Origin: Spirochaetae bacterium HGW-Spirochaetae-2 | GTDB lineage: Bacteria; Spirochaetota; Spirochaetia; Sphaerochaetales; Sphaerochaetaceae | Direction of reading: 5' to 3' | NCBI GenBank assembly: GCA_002839355.1 | Contig: PGXW01000027.1 | Location: 1-47,020, forward strand | Length of the DNA stretch: 47,020 nucleotides | Part shown: positions 16,330-25,698 of the stretch, piece by piece | How the letters are laid out: each line of letters begins with the position of its first letter | Position numbering within the stretch: the stretch's first letter is position 1 | Made by a program: the position numbers and the translations under genes | Notes under the pieces: model-generated | The model's input: the letters and a program-made list of their open reading frames with translations, nothing else | Databases searched by the model: none | Told to the model about the DNA's origin: nothing

Positions 16330-17466
16330 ATGGACAAATCCAAGTATAGGGACATTGCCCCCTATGAAGGGCAAGATGTCATAGATGCGGTGAATCGCAT
16401 CCGAGCCTATCCGAAATTCTTGAGCAACATGGCCGAAGTTCTCTACGCTGGAAACATTATCAAGACCAAGTGGAAAAGCCACCAGATGAAAGAGATGATT
16501 CCACCCTTGTTGGATCAGGTCAAATCGTATGACGATTTCCAACGGCTCATCACCGCCGGCGTATTCCTGCCGACAATAGAACGCAACTCGATGTCCTCGT
16601 TCACCTTCAGTGGACAGGAGAATCTTGATCGCCATACCCCCTATCTGTTCATCAGCAACCATCGGGACATTGTACTGGATTGTGCTTTGCTCGATTACGC
16701 GTTGCTGCAAACGGATATGCCGATTTGTGAGATGGCGATTGGTGACAATCTGTTGGTCAACCAATTCACCACCGATATGTTCAAGCTCAACGGTGGGGTA
16801 ACGGTCAAGCGAAACCTCCCGATGCGTGAGCAATACATGGAATCGTTGCGGTTGTCACGCTATTTTGTGGAACTGATCGACGAGGAAAAGAAATCCATCT
16901 GGGTTGCCCAGCGATCGGGCCGTGCGAAGGACGGTATAGACAAGACCAATCCAGCTATCATAAAGATGCTCTACCTTTCCTACAAAGCTTCGGGTATCTC
17001 CTTCAAGGATCTGATCAAACGGTGCCATATCGTACCCATAGCGATCTCCTACCAATACGATCCCAACGATATCAACAAGGGACGGGAAGAGGTATCCAAG
17101 AAACTCCATGGTACGTATACGAAGAAACGGTACGAGGATCTTGTGAACATGTTGCGCGGTCTTCGACGTTTCAAGGGTGATGTACACTTGCATTTTGGAA
17201 AACCGTTGACCGGCGATTACGAGAATGCCGATGAAGTGGCAATGGAAGTGGATCGGCAGATCCATGTCGGGTACAAATTGTGGGATACGAACTACTTGGC
17301 GTATGATCTGCTCCAGGGGCCGACCCGGTTCACACAAAAATACGAATCGTTGAACACCAAGAAGTTCCTCGACCGGTATAAAGGGTTGTCGGAGGACCTT
17401 CGGCGGATCATATTGCGTTCCTACGCCAATCCTGTTGTCATGCAGATGGAAGCCTTGGGAATGTAG
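16330..17466 (+). CDS. Acyltransferase, PlsC/GPAT-like
   Basis: This 378-residue soluble or membrane-associated protein has the acyltransferase motif FISNHRDIVLDCALLD (about 107-122, His111 and Asp113), a later GGVTVKRNLPMREQ (motif II-like) and a WVAQRSGRAKDG segment (motif III-like). Such proteins transfer acyl chains to glycerol-3-phosphate or lysophospholipids. It starts 5 nt after the DHOD-like gene and ends 4 nt before the lipoprotein gene, so the three form a probable operon. The ATG at 16330 was chosen over an in-frame ATG at 16279 inside the upstream gene. Substrate is not determined. Confidence 0.78.
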   Translation: MDKSKYRDIAPYEGQDVIDAVNRIRAYPKFLSNMAEVLYAGNIIKTKWKSHQMKEMIPPLLDQVKSYDDFQRLITAGVFLPTIERNSMSSFTFSGQENLDRHTPYLFISNHRDIVLDCALLDYALLQTDMPICEMAIGDNLLVNQFTTDMFKLNGGVTVKRNLPMREQYMESLRLSRYFVELIDEEKKSIWVAQRSGRAKDGIDKTNPAIIKMLYLSYKASGISFKDLIKRCHIVPIAISYQYDPNDINKGREEVSKKLHGTYTKKRYEDLVNMLRGLRRFKGDVHLHFGKPLTGDYENADEVAMEVDRQIHVGYKLWDTNYLAYDLLQGPTRFTQKYESLNTKKFLDRYKGLSEDLRRIILRSYANPVVMQMEALGM

Positions 17467-17470
17467 CGAT

Positions 17471-18190
17471 ATGCGACCAGAAAGGAAACTGCTTTGTTGT
17501 ATGGTATTGCTGTCGGCGGTTTTGCTTGTCCTGGTCGCGGGGTGTTCCCGGGATGAATTCTCCGTAACGAATGTCTCCATGATTCCCTTGGTTGTCGCAA
17601 CCCATGGAGACAGTGTGCGTTCCACCCTTTCGGAAGGCTACATGTTGGCCATTTCCGCTGGACCACTCGCTTCAGAGGACCAGTACCAGGTTTCGGTGAA
17701 ATCTCCGAGTGGATCCTATTCGTGGGAATTTTTCGCCCAACCGATGGACGTGGGGGGAGCAATGCTCTTGGGCAAGTCCGATCTGCTGTATCCTCCCGAC
17801 ATCCCCTTGGAATCGGGAACATGGCAGGTGGAAGTGTTTCTGTCCGATGGCCGGCGCTTTGTTGAGGTGTTGCAATTCGCACGCTCGGAGGATTTGTTCG
17901 CACCGGCGAGTATGGAAATAGCGTCCATGAGGCCAGCAGAATGGGCAACCGATGGCAACGGCCACCAGATGCTGTATGGTGTCGACCCCGATTCGGGCAA
18001 AAACTGGACCTACGCATTCTACGATTCGGCTGGAATCCTGCTTCATACCCTGGAATCCGCATCGATGGAAAATTCCGATAGCAAGCTCTCCGATACTGGA
18101 ATTCGGGAAAAGACTGCCAGTATCATTGCCTCCCGGTTCGACGCAACTTCGGGATTGTACCACGTGGTAAGAACACTGTTCATCACATGA
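17471..18190 (+). CDS. Predicted lipoprotein of unknown function
   Basis: This 239-residue protein has a lipoprotein signal: a positively charged start (MRPERK), a hydrophobic stretch and the lipobox LVAGC near residue 22, followed by SRDE. The rest is soluble and beta-rich with no domain I recognise. It probably sits in a membrane facing the periplasm or outside. It follows the acyltransferase by 4 nt. An in-frame ATG at 17435 would hide the signal peptide, so the ATG at 17471 is preferred. The last 8 nt overlap the 3' end of mutL on the other strand. Confidence 0.75.
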   Translation: MRPERKLLCCMVLLSAVLLVLVAGCSRDEFSVTNVSMIPLVVATHGDSVRSTLSEGYMLAISAGPLASEDQYQVSVKSPSGSYSWEFFAQPMDVGGAMLLGKSDLLYPPDIPLESGTWQVEVFLSDGRRFVEVLQFARSEDLFAPASMEIASMRPAEWATDGNGHQMLYGVDPDSGKNWTYAFYDSAGILLHTLESASMENSDSKLSDTGIREKTASIIASRFDATSGLYHVVRTLFIT

Positions 18191-19994
18191 TACGGCCGAC
18201 AGCTCTCCAAAGATGGTCCTTGGTGATCTCCACGACAAAGGTCCGTCCATGGGGACATACCGGATGTTCCAATTCAAATACCTTGCGAATCAAGGCTTCG
18301 GCCGTCGACGAATCTATGTTATCGCCATCCTTGATCGCCGCATGGCATGCTATGGTCGCGTAGAGCCGCTTTTCAAGCTCGGCCATGTCACCACCAGATT
18401 GTGAACCGATGAATTCGACCACCGCACTCTCAATCGATTTCCACGATGCGGGGATGGAAGACAACTCCCACTCCAAATCGCCGCTTTTTTGCAAGTCCAA
18501 GCCATATTCGGCATACCAAGCACCATGGTTGGACAAGAAGTCATCGACAGACCGCTCCACCTCGAAACGAAGGGGCACCATAAGCCGTTGGATTCCTCCT
18601 TGCTTGCGAATCTGGTCATAGAGAATCCGTTCATGCGCCGCATGCTGGTCTATCAGAAACACAGAATCTCCCTTTTGTACCACCAGGAAAAGCTCGAAGA
18701 TTTGACCGATATATTGGAACTCCGAATGGTCCGCACCTTGTTGGTCGATAGAAGGTGAAATCTGCTGATCTTGTGGGTCCAAGGGCTTTTTCTCCAAGAT
18801 TTCCTTGGCGCGCTGGAACCACTGCGGATCGGTGGGTTTCCGGGCCGAGGATACATAGGGTTGTTGTCCGGATGATCCCGATTTCTTGGCATTTTCGCGA
18901 TATCCGAATATCGGCTCCTCGGCGGTTCCTAAAGTTTGGGAGATATCGAATGTGCCCTGATTCTCCTGCCTGGCATCGAGGGAGAGGCGGGGGATCGATT
19001 TTCTGATCTGTTGACGGATCATTACCACGACCTGATGGTGGATCTCCGCCTTGTTCCGCAATTTTACCTCACGTTTTGCGGGATGGATGTTGAAATCGAC
19101 CAATTCGGGGTCGACGGTGACAAAGAGGTAGCAATAGGGGAATGCCCCTCCGGGCAACATTTCCCCATACCCGTAGGTGATCGCCTGGACGAGTGCGTAT
19201 TCCTCTATTGGTCGCCGGTTGACGTATATCTTTATGTGGGAGCGGTCGGTCCTATAACAAGCAGGTGTCGTTGCGACTGCATAGAGACTGAAGCGACTGG
19301 CAGTATCCGAGGTTTCGGTGGTTTCGGACGGAACAAGATGCTTATCGTTGGCAAGTGCATCGAGGATCCGTTGCTTGGGATTCGTGGCAGGCAAATCAAG
19401 TTTCAACGCTTCTCCATCGTAGAACTGGAAAGAAATCTCGGGAAAGGCCATAGCCTTCTCAACTATGGTATTGCGGCACATAGTGGATTCGGTCGCCGGT
19501 CGCTTGAGGAACAGCCTCCGTGCGGGTATAGCTGCAAACAGATGGGCCACTTCGATCCGGGTTCCGCTATTCGGACCTCCCGGAACCACCTCGGATTCCC
19601 TGCCGTTGTCCACCACAATCGTTGCTCCGGTACTGCCTGCGCGTGTGCTGGAAATGGTAACCCTGGCACTTGCGGCGATACTGTACAAGGCTTCGCCTCG
19701 AAATCCCATGGTGCCGAGGGAGTACAGGTCTTCCAGTGTGGTGACTTTGCTTGTCGCATGCGAGCGGCAACACAAAGGCAGATCTTCCGATACAATTCCT
19801 ACTCCGTCATCCACAACGGTTATCTTTTCTATACCACCTTCCTCTATCTGCACAACGATGGAGGATGCTTTCGCGTCGACAGCATTGTCTATAAGCTCAC
19901 GGACAACCGAAGAAGGACGATCTATCACTTCCCCTGCGGCTATGCGTTGGGCGACCAAGGGGTCCAAAATATGAATCTTTTGAGGCGTGTCCAT
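18183..19994 (-). CDS. mutL: DNA mismatch repair protein MutL
   Basis: This 603-residue MutL has the N-terminal GHKL ATPase: RIAAGEVIDRPSSVVRELI, DDGVGI and MGFRGEAL. The C-terminal domain has the nuclease metal site DQHAAHE, plus ACHAAIKDGD and CPHGRTF. It is therefore the endonuclease-active type that nicks DNA itself, as in organisms without MutH. A variable linker (about 340-420) joins the halves. The ATG at 19994 is preferred; the longer frame begins with a TTG at 20009, inside the T-tract of the upstream gene's terminator. Neither start has a clear ribosome binding site. Its 3' end overlaps the lipoprotein gene by 8 nt. Confidence 0.95.
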   Translation of the reverse strand: MDTPQKIHILDPLVAQRIAAGEVIDRPSSVVRELIDNAVDAKASSIVVQIEEGGIEKITVVDDGVGIVSEDLPLCCRSHATSKVTTLEDLYSLGTMGFRGEALYSIAASARVTISSTRAGSTGATIVVDNGRESEVVPGGPNSGTRIEVAHLFAAIPARRLFLKRPATESTMCRNTIVEKAMAFPEISFQFYDGEALKLDLPATNPKQRILDALANDKHLVPSETTETSDTASRFSLYAVATTPACYRTDRSHIKIYVNRRPIEEYALVQAITYGYGEMLPGGAFPYCYLFVTVDPELVDFNIHPAKREVKLRNKAEIHHQVVVMIRQQIRKSIPRLSLDARQENQGTFDISQTLGTAEEPIFGYRENAKKSGSSGQQPYVSSARKPTDPQWFQRAKEILEKKPLDPQDQQISPSIDQQGADHSEFQYIGQIFELFLVVQKGDSVFLIDQHAAHERILYDQIRKQGGIQRLMVPLRFEVERSVDDFLSNHGAWYAEYGLDLQKSGDLEWELSSIPASWKSIESAVVEFIGSQSGGDMAELEKRLYATIACHAAIKDGDNIDSSTAEALIRKVFELEHPVCPHGRTFVVEITKDHLWRAVGRIM

Positions 19995-20007
19995 ATGGTA
20001 TCGTATC

Positions 20008-20039
20008 AAAAAAGACCGTCCCCCACCAGAGGGACGGTC
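20008..20039 (-). terminator. Rho-independent terminator between the large surface protein and mutL
   Basis: On the minus strand GACCGTCCC (20039-20031) pairs with GGGACGGTC (20022-20014) around an 8-nt loop, followed by six T (20013-20008). It ends the transcript of the large surface-protein gene 23 nt after its stop codon and lies directly in front of mutL. Confidence 0.9.
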
Positions 20040-20061
20040 GCATGTCGCGGTACTACGATTA

Positions 20062-23000
20062 CTAGAACAGGTTGATATCTACGCCAAGTGTCAATGCGGG
20101 GCTTGTGGCCACGACGCTCTGTCCATTCCATGAACCGGCATCGGGTGCAAGTTCTGCCAGCGTCGAGAGAGTCGCATTGAACGTCATCGGACCTTGGGTC
20201 ACACCGATCGTGGCGTGTATCGCACTGTCGTTGTCGACAAGGAAATTCTTTGCCCGTGTGACGATCGAATCCGAGGAATCGGAAAGGAACGTCGAGAATG
20301 CCGATGCGAAACCACGCCGGGTATAAGCAAGCGAAAGGTCGAACCAGGACAAGTCCAAGGAGCCTTTCACTGTCAACAGGTCGTTGTCGGTATCGGGAGC
20401 CAGACTTGCAGACAATGGAAGCAGGTAGGCTCCTTCCAATCCAAAGGAATCCTTCGTCCAGGAAGTCGATCCACTGATGGTGAAGGACCTCGGGGCGGAG
20501 CCGACGCCAGTCCAAGCCGAATCGAGTGTTGTCAACAATGAACCCGGATTGGTGGAGCGTTCCCGAATAAACAGCGGGTTGAACATACCGTACGAAAGTG
20601 CTCCCTTTTGCATGGATGCGTCGAGTCCCAATGTGAACGCACCAGTTTGCAAACCAACGCCACCGTGGAATAGATAGTTGTTGAAGTTGGATAGGAACGA
20701 CCCGCCTGGGGTATAGAACATCTGCTCGAAATATTCATCGGAATCGAGTCCGACCATGGTTGCGAATGAGCCGGTGATCTCCACCGACAGGTTTTCCTTG
20801 TCAACCAACGGCAAGACAGTATCGATTGTCGGGAACAGGTCGACCCGGTTCATCGTGTTTCGCACATCGATGTGTCCGATTGTCGAAATTCCGAATTCTC
20901 CACCATAATTCTTGAATGGAGCGATCCCGAAGCGCATACCGAAAAGCTGCAAGTCGGTGAGGTTGTTCGCGAACACATCTATATCGAATCGCTTCGTGTC
21001 GAATTTCGCGGTGAGGGCAAGTATATCTTGCAGTGTACTGTCGGTTCTGGTTGAAATACCCCGGACCATCGGTCCCATGGTGATTTCCTGATCACCGTTG
21101 ATGGCGAGACTGAATCTATCACCCTCGGATCCTATGGTGACATGGTCGACAAGACTCAACAGATCTGTGGCCGAATCGAAAACCCTGCCCAGGGTGCTGG
21201 TATATTCGCTTCCGAAACTGAAGGGTGATTCGTCATGTGAATAAAGGGTCATATCCTGCAGCCCCAGAGCTAATGTGGGCCCGAATCCTACCGAGAAGGA
21301 GTCACCCTTTGTGAAACTGATGGTTGGCTTGACGGTAAGGTAATCCTTGTCGGCCGCTCCCAGCACAAATGCTCTCGTATAGGCTGAACTGATGTCCCCA
21401 CTCACCGAGAATGCCTGTTTTGTATCTGGCGAACCATTGAAAACCGATCGTGCGGTCCTCGGGTCGGAGGCTTGGGCCAAAGCCTGTTTTCCTACTGTCA
21501 CACTTGCGCCCAGATTGAATCTGGGAACATAGGAGGTGGGTGATGCCTTTGCCATGGCCAGATCGGCTTGAATACCGAACAACCCATTTCGATACCGCAA
21601 GGCTATGTACGGTTGGGCATTCTTTTCCAGACCGGATTCACCCTTGATCAAGGCTTTGGTATTTGTCAGGAATCCCGAGAATCCACCCGAGAAATCGAAA
21701 AGGTTGCTGAAGGCAGTGAGGAATCCCACCCGTCTGAAACCGGCTGCGGCTTCGAAGTGCATACCCGAATAGGTGGCTTCGACAGAAAGTGTATCACCCA
21801 ACACGGACGAGTCCGCCTGCAGGGGAATGATTCGAGACAAGTCTTGGGCAATCGGCACGTACCACGAACCGGATAGTCCGAGTTTTTCTCCCCGATATCC
21901 CGCTTCCGCACCCAGGATATAATAGATGCCCACATTGGATTCTAGCATCTGTTCGCCCGAATAGTTGGTTTGGTTGAAGGAACCGAACGAGACGACCGGA
22001 TCGTTGGTATTGTTTTGCACAGCCCCGGCAAACCGGAAATCCCATTGCAAGGTCCGGATATCGATGCCACCGGCGAACATGAAGTTCGGCAATATGTCGG
22101 ATAGTTCGCTTCCGGTATCGTTATATACAGTATCGAACGAGAAGTTGTCCAAATCCAATTTCGTGGTCAAACCGATGAACGATTCGACACGGAGCCTGCG
22201 CTCGTTCTTGATTGTCCATGCGAAATCGAAAGTGGGGTAGGCTGCCATTTGTCCGCTGCTGTCGGCGACAACCAGCGAGGAGAGTCCCAGTGATATCCTG
22301 GGGGAAAGTGCATAGGAGATTCTCGCTCCACCGGATTGTGCATTTCCAGCCAACCAGTCGCTCAGATAGAGGTCGTCCGCATAGAGTTCCAATCCCAAGC
22401 TTCCCAACTGGGCAGTGCCGTACAGTCCAAGTCTCTCTTCATAGGGACCCGAGGCAACACCGAGTCTATTTACCAGCAGGCGTTTGCCGAATGCTATCGG
22501 AGTACTGTCGTCCGCGAGAATATAGAGTCCATCGCCGGCCTGTCCATACCGGATATAGTCGAGGAACCTCATGGCGGTACTGGCCAAGGCTGCCGTTCCC
22601 GATTCATCGCGCACATTCCACAGCGTATATGTCGAGGGGGAGAACCAGCTGCCGTCGGTGAGGAAGAATGCCTGCAGTCCTATGGCGAACGCATTGTGGT
22701 TGAAGAAAGGATTGATCGATATGCCGACCATCGGATTGTCCGTTCCCCCCAATCCGTCACGTGATACGGTGAAGGTCGTCGAGACACCCCAATCGGATGA
22801 GTCGGGTGGTGCGGCGGAAGGTCCACCGACTATACCCAACGGTTGTTTGATCGCAAGTGGATCGTCTACAGCTTCCGGTGTCGCTTCTGTCGATTCGGTG
22901 GGGACAACGGCGGTTTCGACCGGCTGGACGACCTGGGTCATTACCGGTGCGGCAACAGTATCGGAAGCAGGGGCTGCCGGTTCCTTCTTTTCGCCAAGGG

Positions 23001-24831
23001 CAGCGAGTCGTGCATCCTGGGAATCGATGTATGCTGCTACAGTCGGATCTTCAGGTACAAAGGAGATTCCATATTGTGCGGCGATGGCGCTTTCCTGGGG
23101 ATTGTCCACATCCTCGACAGCAATCCGGGTAGCATACATGCTATCAACCTGATTGTCGCTGACATGTATCTGGACAATTCCGACACTGGACAATTTGCCA
23201 CCGGCATTCACGATCATGGTCGTGCCGACAATGCGGCCTCCGGCGGGAGTCATGGCCGATTCGCCATCTACTATCAGGTCTATTCCTTCGATCGTTCGGG
23301 CGATATCCGAACTGGAGATTTCTTGTGTAGCGTCGATATTGCCAAGTAGGATGACGAAATCCGCCTGTGCGGACACTTCATCGACCAAAGCCTGGGCATT
23401 GTCCACGATGGTATCGTTGAGATAGGTGATACCTTCGATACCCGCGTGCGGCACACTCAATCCTATCACTGCAACGTGATATCCCTTGAGATCGAAGATC
23501 CCGTAGGGTTCGAATAGAGCATTGCCTTCGGTATCGAAGATATTCGCAGCCAAGACCTTCATGTTGGAGAACTCGGAGGCGGCTTTCGCGGCTTCCTTAA
23601 GGCGTTCGATTCCAAATGCATAATCAGCCGGACCAGGTGCGATCGCATCGTAGCCAAGCATATCAAGGAGCACCGCGACAGTCTCACCCGCAAAAGCGTC
23701 GGCAATAGGAGAGCCGCTGGTTGTGTTTCCGGCATCCAGAACCAGGTTGCGGTCGGACAATTCACGCCCCCAACCAAGCAATGTCGCCAGTCGTGCGTAC
23801 CCGATACCGTCTCCGGCAACCTGGCCATAGGCATCGTTCGTATGGACAACATACACATCGAACGAATTCGGAAGCGTCTGTCGGGTATGGATTGCGGTTG
23901 GAGCGGGAAGATCTTTCGGTTCGGTCCTGTCCGGTTCCTGTTCGGCCGCAATGGTGACCGTGAGGGACAATCCTTCGGACGGGATCTTGTCCACGACTAT
24001 CTCCTTGGCCTTCAGTTCTTTTTCCCCCTCCCTGGTCAACGGAACGGTTACAGTGGTACCTGGACCCGGTCCAACAGGAGCCGATGGTGTCACCGGTTCG
24101 GGTGTAGCCGGTTTTACGGGAGCTTCGACCACCGCTGTCTCGACAACCGGGAAAAGGGGCTCGGGGGCCTTGAAGGTCAAACCATCGGAAACACTGGCAC
24201 TGGGAATCGCCCGTGCGCTGGATTTGTCGGGGTTGATTGAAAGAGTCTCATACGTTTGGAGGGAGACTTGCTTCGCGTTGAGGAACGGATCGGCAAGATT
24301 CAAGTAGGTGAATGGAGGGATATCGGTTATCTGTCTGGTAATGGTGTTCAGAACCTTCACCTCTCCGCCGAGGGAAAACACCAATTCGGCGAAGTCGGAT
24401 GTGACAAAAAGCTCGCCGGGACCCTTGAGTCGATAGATACCGACTGGAGTAGATACCTCGAGTTCTCCGGAAAATGGGGAATTCATGAGGAACGAAGCTG
24501 AACCGGCAACCAGATAATAGGATGGATTGCTGGATACCGTTGCTCCCACCGTCAATATCGATTCGCGTTGCAGGACGATGGTGGAATACGGTCCCTTGAT
24601 TGTGACGGGTTCCTGACCGGAGAGGATGATCCATCCCTCCTTCAACGCGGCTGGGGGATCCGTTTGTGGAACGTAGACTCCCTTTTCGTTGAATTGGAAG
24701 AAGTCCCAATCCACACCATTCGCCACATGGAGATATGAGGTACTTGAAGTTCCCGATGGAGTTGTCGTCGCAGCACTTGCGTGGCTCAGCGCCAACAACA
24801 GCATCAATATTGCAAACATCACTCTTTTCAT
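20062..24831 (-). CDS. Large surface protein: FecR-like domain, degenerate 5'-nucleotidase domain, duplicated outer-membrane barrel module
   Basis: This 1589-residue exported protein starts with a signal peptide (1-20). A FecR-like beta domain follows (about 21-197), then a Pro/Val/Glu-rich linker (207-267), a 5'-nucleotidase/metallophosphatase-like domain (about 325-562), another linker, and a beta-rich region (about 682-1589) ending in GVDINLF, a C-terminal Phe typical of outer-membrane barrels. The phosphatase domain has lost its metal and catalytic residues: NDAYG where enzymes have NDxHG, DAGN for DAGD, GPADYAFG for GNHEFDxG, and VDGESAM for the GGHSH loop. The barrel region is two homologous modules (about 682-1117 and 1137-1589). 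The ATG at 24831 follows AAGAGG; an ATG at 24855 adds 8 residues. Function is unknown, perhaps ligand binding or surface structure. Confidence 0.82.
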   Translation of the reverse strand: MKRVMFAILMLLLALSHASAATTTPSGTSSTSYLHVANGVDWDFFQFNEKGVYVPQTDPPAALKEGWIILSGQEPVTIKGPYSTIVLQRESILTVGATVSSNPSYYLVAGSASFLMNSPFSGELEVSTPVGIYRLKGPGELFVTSDFAELVFSLGGEVKVLNTITRQITDIPPFTYLNLADPFLNAKQVSLQTYETLSINPDKSSARAIPSASVSDGLTFKAPEPLFPVVETAVVEAPVKPATPEPVTPSAPVGPGPGTTVTVPLTREGEKELKAKEIVVDKIPSEGLSLTVTIAAEQEPDRTEPKDLPAPTAIHTRQTLPNSFDVYVVHTNDAYGQVAGDGIGYARLATLLGWGRELSDRNLVLDAGNTTSGSPIADAFAGETVAVLLDMLGYDAIAPGPADYAFGIERLKEAAKAASEFSNMKVLAANIFDTEGNALFEPYGIFDLKGYHVAVIGLSVPHAGIEGITYLNDTIVDNAQALVDEVSAQADFVILLGNIDATQEISSSDIARTIEGIDLIVDGESAMTPAGGRIVGTTMIVNAGGKLSSVGIVQIHVSDNQVDSMYATRIAVEDVDNPQESAIAAQYGISFVPEDPTVAAYIDSQDARLAALGEKKEPAAPASDTVAAPVMTQVVQPVETAVVPTESTEATPEAVDDPLAIKQPLGIVGGPSAAPPDSSDWGVSTTFTVSRDGLGGTDNPMVGISINPFFNHNAFAIGLQAFFLTDGSWFSPSTYTLWNVRDESGTAALASTAMRFLDYIRYGQAGDGLYILADDSTPIAFGKRLLVNRLGVASGPYEERLGLYGTAQLGSLGLELYADDLYLSDWLAGNAQSGGARISYALSPRISLGLSSLVVADSSGQMAAYPTFDFAWTIKNERRLRVESFIGLTTKLDLDNFSFDTVYNDTGSELSDILPNFMFAGGIDIRTLQWDFRFAGAVQNNTNDPVVSFGSFNQTNYSGEQMLESNVGIYYILGAEAGYRGEKLGLSGSWYVPIAQDLSRIIPLQADSSVLGDTLSVEATYSGMHFEAAAGFRRVGFLTAFSNLFDFSGGFSGFLTNTKALIKGESGLEKNAQPYIALRYRNGLFGIQADLAMAKASPTSYVPRFNLGASVTVGKQALAQASDPRTARSVFNGSPDTKQAFSVSGDISSAYTRAFVLGAADKDYLTVKPTISFTKGDSFSVGFGPTLALGLQDMTLYSHDESPFSFGSEYTSTLGRVFDSATDLLSLVDHVTIGSEGDRFSLAINGDQEITMGPMVRGISTRTDSTLQDILALTAKFDTKRFDIDVFANNLTDLQLFGMRFGIAPFKNYGGEFGISTIGHIDVRNTMNRVDLFPTIDTVLPLVDKENLSVEITGSFATMVGLDSDEYFEQMFYTPGGSFLSNFNNYLFHGGVGLQTGAFTLGLDASMQKGALSYGMFNPLFIRERSTNPGSLLTTLDSAWTGVGSAPRSFTISGSTSWTKDSFGLEGAYLLPLSASLAPDTDNDLLTVKGSLDLSWFDLSLAYTRRGFASAFSTFLSDSSDSIVTRAKNFLVDNDSAIHATIGVTQGPMTFNATLSTLAELAPDAGSWNGQSVVATSPALTLGVDINLF

Positions 24832-24900
24832 GTGCGCCATCCTCTTCATTTTCATGCTTCTACATTACTCCAAATCACGATTGACCGCAACTGTGTTCGA

Positions 24901-25698
24901 CTATTCCAAGGGTTCGGAATCCTCGTTTTCCCTTGGAATCCGGTACTCGAATTGATGGGCATTGTAGATATGTTCCCGCATATCCCTATCAAGATGGGCC
25001 AAGTCCCGTACGATAGGTTTCAGGCGGGAACGGATATTCGTCTGGTCGTGGGGGCACACCGGTTTCACCGAAGGCAACCGATACACTTCGTTCAGCCGTC
25101 TGGTAGTCTGCTCATGCACTTCGATCATCGGGCGGATAATGTGGAGCTTGCCACCGAAGAACTCCTGGACTGGAAGCATGGTTGAGAACTTCGCACGGCT
25201 GGTCAGGTTCAGCAGTGTGGTCTCCACCAGATCGTCGAGGTGATGTCCCATCGCGATAAGCTTGCACCCATGCTGCGAGGCATATTCGAAGAGTATCCTT
25301 CTCCGATTCCTGGAGCAGAGGTAGCAGTTGAACTCGCCCTTGAAACTGTCGGGATATTGTGCTTCGTCCAGGATTGTCAGCGGAATGCCCAGTGCAGCGA
25401 AATACTCGACCAATTTTTCCCGGGACTGAAAGTCGATCGGGTGTTCGATCCAGTTGATCATCACCGCCTGCATCGAGTAGGTGATCGGCAGCCATTTCAG
25501 GCGTATGGAGAGTGCAAGTGCCAAGGCAAGGGAATCCTTGCCTCCCGATACGCTCAGCAGGACAGAATCGTCCGCTTTGATCATTCCGTGTCTATTGATG
25601 GCCTTTCCCGTCAACTTGATGAAGCGCATCACCCATGGGGGGATGTCTCCGGCGAGCAATTCCCTCCAATCGTGCGCTTGGTCGTGTGTGTCATCCAT
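24901..25698 (-). CDS. TtcA-like tRNA 2-thiolation PP-loop ATPase
   Basis: This 265-residue protein belongs to the TtcA/TilS PP-loop family. The ATP-binding SGGKDS is at 51-56. A CYLC pair (Cys125, Cys128) and a later VCPHDQ cysteine match the three-cysteine iron-sulfur site of the TtcA group. GHHLDDLVET near 172 is also typical. TtcA makes 2-thiocytidine at tRNA position 32; related proteins thiolate other positions, so the target is not certain. It overlaps the upstream HD-domain gene by 8 nt, suggesting translational coupling. Confidence 0.85.
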   Translation of the reverse strand: MDDTHDQAHDWRELLAGDIPPWVMRFIKLTGKAINRHGMIKADDSVLLSVSGGKDSLALALALSIRLKWLPITYSMQAVMINWIEHPIDFQSREKLVEYFAALGIPLTILDEAQYPDSFKGEFNCYLCSRNRRRILFEYASQHGCKLIAMGHHLDDLVETTLLNLTSRAKFSTMLPVQEFFGGKLHIIRPMIEVHEQTTRRLNEVYRLPSVKPVCPHDQTNIRSRLKPIVRDLAHLDRDMREHIYNAHQFEYRIPRENEDSEPLE

